DNA of 64,000 nucleotides from Pseudolysinimonas yzui (lineage in GTDB: Bacteria; Actinomycetota; Actinomycetes; Actinomycetales; Microbacteriaceae), in NCBI RefSeq assembly GCF_014653215.1, contig NZ_BNAI01000007.1, positions 28,759 through 92,758 on the forward strand. Direction: 5' to 3'. Each line of letters opens with the position of its first letter. Position 1 is the first letter of the stretch. The translations under genes and the position numbers were made by a program. The notes under the pieces are model-generated. The model was not told where the DNA came from and made no database searches. It saw only the letters and a list, made by a program, of their open reading frames with translations. Shown here in pieces: positions 34,636 to 42,428 of the stretch.

Positions 34636-35604
34636 TTAGTAGCCGACCTCGACGGTGGCCGCGTTCGACGGGTCGATCCGGATGCCGGGTACCGCGATGT
34701 AGTTCGAGGCGACCTCGCCGGATTCGCGGTACTCGTTGATTCCGGCGATGAGCTCCGCGAGCGCGGCGTCCCAGTCCTGCATGGCGGCACCGACGAGCGG
34801 CGCGCCGCTGGCGACGATCTCGTTGATCGCGCCCATCGTGTCCGCCGAGACGACCTTGACGTTGGCACCCGACTCCGCGACCGCCTGGAAGGCGCCGATG
34901 CCCGCGGGTGCCCAGCCGGCCCAGATGCCGTCGAGGCCGCCCGGGTGGGCCTGGAGGTAGTCCTTGACGTAAGCGAGCGTGCTGTCGACGGAGGCCGAGA
35001 TGTTGACGACCTTGAAGGTGTCGACGACGGTGGCGCCCGCCGCCTCGATCTGCTCGCGGCTGATCGCGGCACGGGCCGAGATCGACAGCGCCGGGTCGAA
35101 CTCGACCATCAGCACGTTCTTGCCGTCGAGGCCGCCGAGCGCCTCGTCGAGCAGCCCGACCGAGATGTCGGAGAGGCTCTGCTGGTCGGAGATGACGTCG
35201 AGCGTGAAGACGTCGTTGGGCTGCGGGTCGCCGTCGATCGCGAACACCGGGATGCCGGCATCGTTCGCCGCCGAGATTCCGACGCCGAGCGCCCGCGGGT
35301 CGAACCCGGCGAGGAAGAAGGCGTCGAAGTCCTGCGTGGTGGCGGTCTGCACGTAGCTGTTCAGGCCGTCGTAGTCGTCGTTGGTCGTGAACAGCTGCAC
35401 CTCCCAGCCTTCGGCTTCGGCCTGGGCCTGGAAGTTGTCGACGACGTACTTGATCGCCGGGCTGGCGTAGCCCGCGCTGAAGGCGGCGACCCGGAACGTG
35501 TCGTCGTCGGAGCCGCCATCGGGTGCGCCGGAGGTGGTGCACCCGGTGAGGGCGAGGACGGACGCGGCTGCTGCGGCGACGATGCCGAGAACGGAGCGTT
35601 TCAT
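34636..35604 (-). CDS. Sugar-type ABC transporter substrate-binding lipoprotein
   Basis: A 322-aa periplasmic-binding protein of the ribose/Peripla_BP_4 type. The signal peptide ends in the lipobox LTGC (Cys about residue 21), so it is a lipoprotein. The body has the ribose-binding-like pattern RVAAFSAGYASPAIKYVVDNFQAQAEAEGWEV, DAFFLAGFDPRALGVGISAANDAGIPVFAIDGD and NVKVVSADTMGAINEIVASG. Its partners are the adjacent permease and double ATPase. The operon's enzymes suggest it may bind a hydroxylated aromatic or its glycoside rather than a free pentose; this is inference. Confidence 0.9.
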   Translation of the reverse strand: MKRSVLGIVAAAAASVLALTGCTTSGAPDGGSDDDTFRVAAFSAGYASPAIKYVVDNFQAQAEAEGWEVQLFTTNDDYDGLNSYVQTATTQDFDAFFLAGFDPRALGVGISAANDAGIPVFAIDGDPQPNDVFTLDVISDQQSLSDISVGLLDEALGGLDGKNVLMVEFDPALSISARAAISREQIEAAGATVVDTFKVVNISASVDSTLAYVKDYLQAHPGGLDGIWAGWAPAGIGAFQAVAESGANVKVVSADTMGAINEIVASGAPLVGAAMQDWDAALAELIAGINEYRESGEVASNYIAVPGIRIDPSNAATVEVGY

Positions 35605-35658
35605 GAGGTGGGTTTTCCTTTTCTCTGAGGTGGGAGGAGGTGGTGCCGAGACGAGGGG

Positions 35659-36636
35659 CTAGTGCCGACGAGTGCGCAGGGCCGAGAGCGCGACCGCGGC
35701 GATGATGATGATTCCGATGAGCAGCTGCTGCACGTAGGAGTTGACGCCGACGATGTTGAGCCCGTTGCTCATCACGCCGATGATGAGCACCCCGACGAGG
35801 GTGCCGGGCAGGTTCGCCTGCCCGCTGCGCAGCAACGTCATGCCGAGGAAGACCGCCGCGATGGCGTACAGCATGTAGTGGTTGGCGCCGGTCGGCGTCG
35901 CGTTGCCCAGCCGGCTCACCAGGATGATTCCGCCGATCGCCGCCCCGAGCCCGGCCACCCCGAAGGCGAGCACCCGGGCGAGCGACACGTTGATGCCCGC
36001 CAGCCGCGCGACATCCTGATTGCCGCCCAGCGCGTACCAGCGCCGCCCGATGACCGTGAAGCGCAGCACCACCCAGACGATGACGGCGACGACGGCCGCG
36101 AAGAAGATCGGCATCGGGATCTCGAGCGGCCGGCTCTGCCCGATCCAGAAGAACTCCTCGGGCAGCCCGTAGAGGGTGGTGCCGCCGGTGACGATGTAGG
36201 CGAGACCGCCGATCGAGGTCATCGTGGCCAGCGTCGCGATGAACGGCGAGAGCCGCAGCGAGGCGACGAGCACGCCGTTGGTCAGGCCCGCGGCGAGACC
36301 CACCAGGAGGCCCACGACGATCGCGAGCGGCAACGCCCACCCGGCGATGAGCAGCGACGCGACGACGGCGCCGCTCAGGGTCGCCGTCGCTCCGACCGAG
36401 AGGTCGAAGTCACCGGCCACCATCACGACCGTCTGGGCGGCGGCGATGATCGACAGGATGGCGACCTGTTCGAGGATGTTGCGGAGGTTGCCGACCGTGA
36501 GGAACACCTCGGGCCGCAGCGCTCCGAAGATCACGATGAGCAGCAGGAGCGCGACGATGAGGCCGCCCTGCCAGAGCAGTCGCAGCGGGAGGTTCGACGT
36601 CGGAACGGAGATCGATACCGTGTCTGCCTGTGCCAT
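35659..36636 (-). CDS. ABC transporter permease (RbsC-like)
   Basis: A 325-aa integral membrane protein with about 8-10 transmembrane segments and the RbsC-family pattern: GDFDLSVGATATLSGAVVASLL, TNGVLVASLRLSPFIATLATM, and LGNATPTGANHYMLYAIAAVFLGMTLL. It forms the channel of a carbohydrate-type ABC importer together with the double ATPase. Its ATG directly follows the ATPase stop (TGAATG), with no gap, so the two are co-translated. Confidence 0.92.
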   Translation of the reverse strand: MAQADTVSISVPTSNLPLRLLWQGGLIVALLLLIVIFGALRPEVFLTVGNLRNILEQVAILSIIAAAQTVVMVAGDFDLSVGATATLSGAVVASLLIAGWALPLAIVVGLLVGLAAGLTNGVLVASLRLSPFIATLATMTSIGGLAYIVTGGTTLYGLPEEFFWIGQSRPLEIPMPIFFAAVVAVIVWVVLRFTVIGRRWYALGGNQDVARLAGINVSLARVLAFGVAGLGAAIGGIILVSRLGNATPTGANHYMLYAIAAVFLGMTLLRSGQANLPGTLVGVLIIGVMSNGLNIVGVNSYVQQLLIGIIIIAAVALSALRTRRH

Positions 36637-38145
36637 TCAGGACGCCTTTCCGTAGAAGCCGGCGAGGACGGTCTCCTCGTCGGCGGTGTGCGCGGCCAGT
36701 TCGCTGACGATGCGACCGTTGCGCACGACGATCACCCGGTCGGCCAGCCCGATGAGTTCAGGGAGGTCGGAGCTCACCAGCACGATCGCGGTGCCGGCCG
36801 CCGAGAGCTGCCGCAGAAGGCGGTAGATCTCGGCGCGCGCCCCGACGTCGATTCCCCGGGTCGGCTCGTCGACGAGCAGAACCCGCGGCGCGCGGGCGAG
36901 CACTTTGGCCAGCACGACCTTCTGCTGGTTGCCACCGGAGAGCTGCCCCACCGGCTGCCCGGGACCGTGCGCGCGGATGCCGAACGCGGCGATCGAGCGG
37001 CGGGTGAGGTCGAGCGCGCGACGCGCCGACATCCACCCGGCGGTGCTCAGCTCGCGCAGGCTCGCGACCGTGATGTTGTCGGTGACGGTTCCCTCGAGGT
37101 CGACGCCGTGGGCGCGGCGCTCCTCGGGCACGTAGGCGATGCCGGCCGCGAGCGAAGCGGCCACCCCTTTGCCGGCGACCTTGCGGCCGTCGACGAGCAC
37201 GTCGCCGCTGCTCCGTCGTTGGGCGCCGGAGAGCAGGCGCAGCAGTTCGCTTCGGCCCGAGCCGGCGAGCCCGCCGATCGCCACGATCTCGCCCGCGTGC
37301 ACCTGCAGGTCGAGACCTCCGACCCGGGAGCCGGCCACGCCGCGCACCTCGAGGACGACGGGTCCCGTCGACGCCGCGCGCGGCGGGTACAGCTCGCCGG
37401 GCTCGCGACCCACCATGGCGCGGATGACGTCGTCGACGGTGGTCGAGGCGATCTCGCCGGTCGCGACGGTCGCGCCGTTGCGCATCACGGTGTATCGGTC
37501 CGACAGGTCGAAGACCTCTTCGAGCCGGTGGGAGACGTAGATGATCGCGACGCCCTCATCCCGCAACTTCCGCAGGATCTCGAACAGGCGGGTGATCTCG
37601 CTGTCGGTGAGCGCCGCGGTGGGCTCGTCGAGGATCAGCACCCGGGCCTCGGTCACCAGAGTGCGGGCCAGGGCGATCATGGTCTGCTGGATCGGTGAGA
37701 GTCCGCCGGCGAGGCGATCGATCGGGATGCTCTGGCCGAGCCGCTCGAGCTGGGTGCGCGCCAATCGGCTGAGCGCCGACCAGGAGACGAACCCGCCTCG
37801 GCTGGGGGTGTGCCCGAGCGCGATGTTCTCGGCCACCGACAGGGTCGGGATGATCGCCAGTTCCTGATGGAGCACGGCGATGCCCGCGCGCTCCGCCGCG
37901 CGGGGGCTTCCCAACCGCACCGGCTCACCGTCGAGCCGGATCGTTCCGGAATCGGGGTGCACCATGCCGGCGAGAACCTTGACGAGGGTCGACTTGCCCG
38001 CGCCGTTCTCGCCGAGCAGCGCGTGGATCTCGCCGGCGCGCACCTCGAGCTGCGCGCCGCGCAGGGCGCGAACCCCGTCGAAGTCCTTGGCGAGGCCGTC
38101 GACGACGAGCAGATCTGCGGTGTTCACCGGCTTCGCGTCGTTCAC
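36637..38145 (-). CDS. Sugar ABC transporter ATP-binding protein (RbsA-like, double ABC)
   Basis: A 502-aa protein with two ABC domains. The first has Walker A GENGAGKST (about 45-53), signature LSPIQQ and Walker B VLILDEPTAAL. The second has a degenerate Walker A (GLAGSGRSEL), signature LSGGNQQK and LLVDEPTRGID. This asymmetry is normal for RbsA/MglA. It is the first gene of the transporter operon. The start codon is GTG 38145, with GAGGA upstream. A promoter and palindromes lie 50-80 bp before it. Confidence 0.93.
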   Translation of the reverse strand: MNDAKPVNTADLLVVDGLAKDFDGVRALRGAQLEVRAGEIHALLGENGAGKSTLVKVLAGMVHPDSGTIRLDGEPVRLGSPRAAERAGIAVLHQELAIIPTLSVAENIALGHTPSRGGFVSWSALSRLARTQLERLGQSIPIDRLAGGLSPIQQTMIALARTLVTEARVLILDEPTAALTDSEITRLFEILRKLRDEGVAIIYVSHRLEEVFDLSDRYTVMRNGATVATGEIASTTVDDVIRAMVGREPGELYPPRAASTGPVVLEVRGVAGSRVGGLDLQVHAGEIVAIGGLAGSGRSELLRLLSGAQRRSSGDVLVDGRKVAGKGVAASLAAGIAYVPEERRAHGVDLEGTVTDNITVASLRELSTAGWMSARRALDLTRRSIAAFGIRAHGPGQPVGQLSGGNQQKVVLAKVLARAPRVLLVDEPTRGIDVGARAEIYRLLRQLSAAGTAIVLVSSDLPELIGLADRVIVVRNGRIVSELAAHTADEETVLAGFYGKAS

Positions 38146-38172
38146 AGGACATCCTCGTCGTGTTGGTCAATC

Positions 38173-38226
38173 GACACTCGAATCGTGTCTGGTGTTGATT
38201 ATCGACAATTAGCAGGTATATCGCAA
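38173..38226 (-). promoter_or_regulatory. Promoter and candidate GntR operators of the catabolic operon
   Basis: On the minus strand TTGCGA (38221-38226) and GATAAT (38198-38203) are spaced by 17 bp, a good sigma-70-type promoter. The -10 is part of a near-palindrome, ATTATCGACAAT (38198-38209; central TCGA). Downstream lies a second dyad, GACAC-N7-GTGTC (38173-38189). Both are suited to a repressor binding over the -10 and the first transcribed bases. The adjacent GntR-FCD protein is the obvious candidate. Confidence 0.65.
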
Positions 38227-38303
38227 GTGGGCGATCCGAGCGATCGGCAACGAGCGCGATCGCGCCGGCTCGCGGCGACCGCGAGCCCCAAAGCAGACGG
38301 ACG

Positions 38304-38969
38304 CTAGTCGAGCAGGCCGTCGAGTTCGCGGGCGGTGAGCAGGAAGTGCTCCTTCAGCGCCTCGCGGGCCTCATCCGCTCGCCGCGCGACGGCGAGCTCG
38401 AGCAGCCGACGGTGCTCCTCCGCGACATCCCGGTCGGTGTGCGGGCCGCGGCCGGAGATCTGACGGTAGAGCTCCGCGCTGTCGCGGAGCATGCGCGTGA
38501 ACGCCAGGAGCCGAGGGCTGCCGCACGCCGCGCCGAGCGCGTCGTGGAACGCGGCGTGCGCCTCCGCCCAGGCATCGGTCGTGCCCGGCTGACCGGGAGC
38601 CCGGAACGGGGTGTGTTCGAGCACGTGGTGCGCCGAGACCACGTTGGCCTGCCAGGCGAGGTCACCGCGCTCGACGGAGCGCACGAGCGCCATCCCCTCG
38701 AACTCGATGCGCATGTCGACGAGGTCGGCGAGGTCCTGCCGCGAGATCTCGACGACCCGGAACCCGGAACGCGGAGCGAGGGCGACCAGATGCTGCTCGG
38801 CGAGGCGGGTGAGTGCTTCCCGAACGACCGACATGCTGACGTCGAAACGCTCGGCGAGCTCGGCCAGCCGTAGCGGCGTCCCCGGCTTGAAGGTGCCCAG
38901 AAGGATCGCCGATCGAATGTCGTCGTAGACGCGCTGGGTGCGCGTGATCCCCGTCGCTCGCGAAACCAT
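38304..38969 (-). CDS. GntR family regulator, FCD domain
   Basis: A 221-aa regulator. The N-terminal winged helix is [66 protein letters not shown]; the C-terminal FCD domain carries the metal/ligand pattern DMRIEFEGMALVRSVERG, HAAFHDALGAACGSPRLLAF and EEHRRLLELAVARRADEAREAL. ATG 38969 is chosen for its AGGA Shine-Dalgarno; an upstream ATG 39014 would add 15 residues. It lies upstream of the catabolic operon on the same strand. A CGATTATTCG motif upstream of it resembles the operon dyad, suggesting autoregulation. Confidence 0.9.
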   Translation of the reverse strand: MVSRATGITRTQRVYDDIRSAILLGTFKPGTPLRLAELAERFDVSMSVVREALTRLAEQHLVALAPRSGFRVVEISRQDLADLVDMRIEFEGMALVRSVERGDLAWQANVVSAHHVLEHTPFRAPGQPGTTDAWAEAHAAFHDALGAACGSPRLLAFTRMLRDSAELYRQISGRGPHTDRDVAEEHRRLLELAVARRADEAREALKEHFLLTARELDGLLD

Positions 38970-39092
38970 CAGGTCCTGGTGCTCCCGGATCTCGATTATT
39001 CGATGATTCGGCATCTTATCGCTAATTGACGGAGAGCGGCGGACATCACGAACCCTCTGGTGCAACCACGCCGCCCGCGTCATCCTTGATCC

Positions 39093-39599
39093 ATGGGCAC
39101 CCCGGTGGGTGGCGACCGACTCTACCCGCGGCACGCGGAAGCCGCGGCCGAACTCCCGGTCGGCCCACGGGAGGCCTTCGAGTTCCTCGACGACCACCGC
39201 AACCTGTCGTCGCACATGGAGTCGAGTCGCTCCCCGATGATGGCCGGCGGCGCGATGCAGCTGATCCTCGACGAGAAACAGGGCCGCGCGATCGGATCGC
39301 ACATCGTGATGCGCGGGAAGGTACTGGGATTCGACCTGTTCGTCGACGAGATCGTCACCGAACGGGTACCCGACGAGAAGAAGACGTGGGAGACCGTCGA
39401 GGACCGCCTCGTGGTGATCGGTGCCTACCGCCTCGGATTCCGCATCGCACCCCGGATGCCCGCGGGAAGCACCTTGACCGTGTGGATCGACTACGACCTC
39501 CCGAGCCGTCGGCGCTGGCTCGGTCGCCTCGGCGGGTCGATGTACGCCCGCTGGTGCCTGCGCCAGATGCTCGACTCGGCTCGCTCCCACTTCACGTGA
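39093..39599 (+). CDS. SRPBCC family protein (polyketide cyclase/START-like)
   Basis: A 168-aa protein: ELPVGPREAFEFLDDHRNLSSHMESSRSPMMAGGAMQ, GRAIGSHIVMRGKVLGFDLFVDEIVTERVPDEKKTWETV and a C-terminal helix YARWCLRQMLDSARSHF. The fold makes a hydrophobic ligand pocket; no catalytic role is evident. A CATCCT box lies 6 nt before the ATG, possibly another leaderless start. It is convergent with the CHAP-domain gene and divergent from gntR. Confidence 0.8.
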   Translation: MGTPVGGDRLYPRHAEAAAELPVGPREAFEFLDDHRNLSSHMESSRSPMMAGGAMQLILDEKQGRAIGSHIVMRGKVLGFDLFVDEIVTERVPDEKKTWETVEDRLVVIGAYRLGFRIAPRMPAGSTLTVWIDYDLPSRRRWLGRLGGSMYARWCLRQMLDSARSHFT

Positions 39600-39629
39600 C
39601 CCACCAGCGCGGTCGGCCGGGCTCGCGAC

Positions 39630-40589
39630 TCAGCGGGGCGGGGCGTAGAGGTAGTAGAAGGCGCTCGCCGGCGCGATGCGCTGGCTGTAGCCGTGGTCGA
39701 CGGCGTAGTTGTACTCCTCGATGACGACGCTGCCGTCGGAGAGGATGCCCGACACATAGCCGACGTGGTTACCGCCCGGGATCCAGGCGACGGCACCCAC
39801 GACGGGAGTGGTACCGGTGGGCCAGCCGTTGCTCTCCCACTCGCGCTTCCACGAGTAGGCACTGCCCTGGGCGAGGTTCGACCAGACCCAGCGGAACGGG
39901 GCCGACGTCGCGCCGGCGTCGCGGTTGAGCCGCCACGCGACGAAGTCGACGCACTCGCGGTAGTAGTAGTTGAGCGGCGAGAGACCGCCGCCCTGCGGCC
40001 GGCTGAGCTGATCGGGCCACGGGTAGTCGTCGCCCAGTTCGCGGGCCCCGGAGTTCATGTAGGCGGCGAGGTTCTGCTGCCGGATCGCGTCGGCGTACAT
40101 CTTGCGCAGGTCGGCGGCGTTGGTGACGCCGTACGTGTCGCGGATGCTCGCCGACTGGTCGGTGGTCGCCGCGGTGATCTCCACCGCCTGGGCGTCGAGG
40201 GGTTCGGCGTTCTGCGCCAGACCGTCCTGGTCGGCGAAGGCGGGAAGGGTGAGCGAGGCGAAGAGCCCGACGACGACGGTCATCACGCCGGCGCTGCTCA
40301 GCTTGCGACGCAGGCTGCCGGGCGCCGGCTTCACGACGCCCGCGCGCACCACATCCCGAGCGCGCGTGCGCTTGGACTTCTTCGCCGGGCGGGTGCCGGC
40401 GGCGGGCGCGATCTCCGGCCGATACGCGCCGGCCTCGCGCATCTGGCGACGTGACGCGAACCCCGGCGCCTCAGTGCTCACGATCGCCGAGTTTTCGGGG
40501 ACGCCTGACGGCTGAGCGAGCGAGGAGCGTGAATCCGCATCCAGCCCGCCGAGGAGTCCCTGGAAATCAGGGAACTCGCTATCCGTCAC
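39630..40589 (-). CDS. CHAP-domain cell-wall amidase/endopeptidase (secreted or membrane-anchored)
   Basis: A 319-aa protein. A ~95-residue basic cytoplasmic-like N-terminus precedes a hydrophobic signal-anchor (VMTVVVGLFASLTLPAFA, about 103-120). The C-terminal CHAP domain has the catalytic Cys in YYRECVDFVAWRLN, His in IPGGNHVGYV and the supporting EEYNY. It would cut peptidoglycan peptides. Its layout parallels that of the nearby NlpC/P60 gene, including the long N-terminus before the signal segment and SIRDTYGVTNAADLRK. Confidence 0.87.
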   Translation of the reverse strand: MTDSEFPDFQGLLGGLDADSRSSLAQPSGVPENSAIVSTEAPGFASRRQMREAGAYRPEIAPAAGTRPAKKSKRTRARDVVRAGVVKPAPGSLRRKLSSAGVMTVVVGLFASLTLPAFADQDGLAQNAEPLDAQAVEITAATTDQSASIRDTYGVTNAADLRKMYADAIRQQNLAAYMNSGARELGDDYPWPDQLSRPQGGGLSPLNYYYRECVDFVAWRLNRDAGATSAPFRWVWSNLAQGSAYSWKREWESNGWPTGTTPVVGAVAWIPGGNHVGYVSGILSDGSVVIEEYNYAVDHGYSQRIAPASAFYYLYAPPR

Positions 40590-40664
40590 GATGTTGGCCT
40601 CCGGGTCAGCGACCTTTCGACCTTACGCGAACGATCCTGAGAAGTCACGGTGAGATAACGGACC

Positions 40665-41162
40665 TCACGCGGCGGGCGCGAGGAACTCCTCCCACTGCGG
40701 TTGGGCGCGCTCGACCCCGCGCACGAGCCACGCGGTGCCGTGCGGCGCGCGCGGGATGGTGCGCAGCGTCCACCCCATCTCCTGCGGGGTGCGGTCGCCC
40801 TTCACGTTGTTGCAGCGCAGGCAGCAGGCGACGAGGTTCTCCCAGCTGTCGGCACCCCCACGCGAGCGCGGGATGACGTGGTCGATCGTCGAAGCGCCCG
40901 CGGCACAGTAGGCGCAGCGCTGACCGTCGCGCCGTAGGACTCCCCGCCGCGAGACGGGAACGTTGCGGCCCGTCGGCACCTTGACGTAGCGGCGCAGGAT
41001 GACGACCGACGGCCGATCCCACTCCCCCGAGGTACTGATCACCGGGTGATCGGCGTCGCTCGCGATGATCGCGGCCTTGCCGGTGAGCACGAGCACGAGC
41101 GCTCGCTTGAACGACACGACGGCGAGCGGCTCGTAGCCGGCATTGAGTACCAAGGTGCGCAC
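40665..41162 (-). CDS. HNH endonuclease (actinobacterial conserved type)
   Basis: A 165-aa protein. The N-terminal RTLVLNAGYEPLAVVSFKRALVLVLTGKAAII stretch is the fixed mark of a widespread actinobacterial HNH family. The nuclease core follows: CAYCAAGASTIDHVIPRSRGGADSWENLVACCLRCNNVKGDRTPQEMGW, with two CxxC pairs and the His-Asn-His residues. It starts at GTG 41162 with GGAG 8 nt upstream. Its biological role is not known. Upstream lies a strong terminator and a 33-aa gene on the same strand. Confidence 0.92.
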   Translation of the reverse strand: MRTLVLNAGYEPLAVVSFKRALVLVLTGKAAIIASDADHPVISTSGEWDRPSVVILRRYVKVPTGRNVPVSRRGVLRRDGQRCAYCAAGASTIDHVIPRSRGGADSWENLVACCLRCNNVKGDRTPQEMGWTLRTIPRAPHGTAWLVRGVERAQPQWEEFLAPAA

Positions 41163-41240
41163 GACGGATCTCCTCTCGAAGGCGCCTGCACGGCTTGCAG
41201 GCATTCGACTCCCCGGACGGACGAGGATCTCGGAGGAAGC

Positions 41241-41270
41241 AAAAAGGCGCCGTCGCGAACGACAGCGCCT
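41241..41270 (-). terminator. Rho-independent terminator after the 33-aa gene
   Basis: On the minus strand an 11-bp stem (AGGCGCTGTCG with CGACGGCGCCT, one T-G pair) closed by a TTCG tetraloop is followed by a T-run (41241-41245). It starts at the base after the stop codon of the 33-aa ORF and lies 79 bp before the HNH start. It is the best intrinsic terminator in the window, and could act as an attenuator for the HNH gene. Confidence 0.88.
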
Positions 41271-41372
41271 CTATACGACCGGAACGTGACAGTGCACGAC
41301 CGGGCGAATGCTGCGCCGTATCCGGAACAGTGCGCGCGCATCCTTGGTGGGGATGCTGCCCATGTTTCGCAT
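41271..41372 (-). CDS. 33-aa basic small protein with strong RBS and own terminator
   Basis: ATG 41372 to TAG 41271: MRNMGSIPTKDARALFRI, then RRSIRPVV and the ending VHCHVPVV. The Shine-Dalgarno CAGGAGAG is strong and well spaced. The stop codon is directly followed by an intrinsic terminator. The peptide is rich in Arg and Val with a central Cys between His residues. It may be a small protein in its own right or a leader peptide for the downstream HNH gene. No similar family is recognised. Evidence is the gene-like context rather than homology. Confidence 0.6.
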   Translation of the reverse strand: MRNMGSIPTKDARALFRIRRSIRPVVHCHVPVV

Positions 41373-41479
41373 ACGACTCTCCTGAATCCTCGAGTGACCG
41401 AGGGTTCCAGGGTAGCCGCTGAAGCTGTGCGTGCCGGTTACGGCACGGTGAAGATTCGCGAGCTCTGCCGGTGGACGAC

Positions 41480-42205
41480 TCAGATGCCGACGCGCACGAA
41501 CCAGTAGGCGCCCCACGGCTTGCTGATCTTCACGCCGGTGGCAGGCGTGGAGGCGTGGATCATCGTGCCGTCGCCCAGGTAGATGCCGACGTGACCGCCG
41601 CCGTCGGTGATGACGAGGTCGCCTGCCATCGCCGCTTCAGGGGCGATGGCGGTCATCCTGCCCTGCGCGCTCGACGAGTGCGGCAACGAGATACCGACGT
41701 GCGCGAACACGAACTGGGTGAACCCGGAGCAGTCGAAGCCTGCGGGGGACGCTCCGCCGTAGACGTAGGGCGAGCCGAGGTACTGCATGGCGATCGAGAC
41801 GATCGTCGCCGGGTCGTAGCCCGGGTACGGCGGGTTGGCGAGCAGGTCGCGCACGCTCGGGCCGCTGTAGGAGGCGAGGCGCGCCGCCTGGGCGATCCGC
41901 GCCATCTCGGCTGCCGAGGTGACGCTGTAGGAGTCCTGCCGGCTGACGGCCGCCGCGTCGGCGACGGCGGCGACCTCGAGGCTCTGCGTCTCGGCGCTCA
42001 GCGCGGAGCCGATCTCGCCCGACGACGCGTCGGTGGAGCGGTAGGCGTACGCGGGGAGCGCGACCGTCGCGAAGATCGACGGAACGGCGACGCCCATCAC
42101 CAGCAGCGGCAGCACCCGCAGACGCGGGCGGCGGAAAGCCGAGACGGGAACGGAAGGGGATTCGGATTCGGTCGGGGTAAGACGACCCGTAGAGCTTGAG
42201 AACAC
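41480..42205 (-). CDS. NlpC/P60 (C40) family cell-wall hydrolase
   Basis: A 241-aa protein. A basic N-terminus precedes a signal segment (LPLLVMGVAVPSIFATVALPAYA, about residues 35-57). The C-terminal NlpC/P60 domain has Cys in FDCSGFTQFVF, His in DGGGHVGIYLGDG and a second His in TMIHASTP. It cuts gamma-D-Glu-type peptide bonds in peptidoglycan. GTG 42205 is chosen for its GGGAG 7-8 nt upstream; longer starts exist. A hairpin (GTGCCG-GTTA-CGGCAC, 41431-41446) follows the stop. Confidence 0.88.
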   Translation of the reverse strand: MFSSSTGRLTPTESESPSVPVSAFRRPRLRVLPLLVMGVAVPSIFATVALPAYAYRSTDASSGEIGSALSAETQSLEVAAVADAAAVSRQDSYSVTSAAEMARIAQAARLASYSGPSVRDLLANPPYPGYDPATIVSIAMQYLGSPYVYGGASPAGFDCSGFTQFVFAHVGISLPHSSSAQGRMTAIAPEAAMAGDLVITDGGGHVGIYLGDGTMIHASTPATGVKISKPWGAYWFVRVGI

Positions 42206-42340
42206 TGAGAGACTCCCGCGCCACACCGCACTCTCGCTCGGCCCCACCCTTGTCGTATGTCACGTCGCGCGGCAGAGGATGGGAGGCGTGGCGCCCTGCC
42301 GTGCGGCCTCCGACCGGCTTGCGTGGTCGAGAGGACCCGT

Positions 42341-42370
42341 TGACTACACGTGAGGCCTCCTGGAGGTCAA
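42341..42370 (-). promoter_or_regulatory. Likely promoter of the NlpC/P60 gene
   Basis: TTGACC (42365-42370) and TAGTCA (42341-42346), minus strand, 18 bp apart. Transcription would begin near 42334, giving a 5' leader of about 130 nt that is GC-rich with possible hairpins. The two boxes are nearly inverted copies (TTGAC/GTCAA), so the element may also be an operator. Confidence 0.45.
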
Positions 42371-42398
42371 GCCCAGGCATCCAGCGACGAAACGTTCT

Positions 42399-42414
42399 CC
42401 CCCCGAAAGGGGGG
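42399..42414 (-). terminator. GC hairpin after the dtxR gene
   Basis: CCCCCC-GAAA-GGGGGG, a 6-bp stem with a tetraloop, 15 bp downstream of the dtxR stop and upstream of the NlpC/P60 promoter. It lacks a T-tract on the minus strand but is well placed to end the dtxR mRNA. Confidence 0.45.
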
Positions 42415-42428
42415 TACGCGGGGTCGGA

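Noticed and set aside
38970..39014. ATG 39014 as the gntR start
   Set aside because: It would include the CGATTATTCG dyad and lacks a Shine-Dalgarno; ATG 38969 has AGGA at good spacing.
41186..41204. GCCTGCA-N5-TGCAGGC hairpin before the HNH start as a second terminator
   Set aside because: It has a 7-bp stem but no T-run, and lies within the likely HNH 5' leader; its role cannot be judged.
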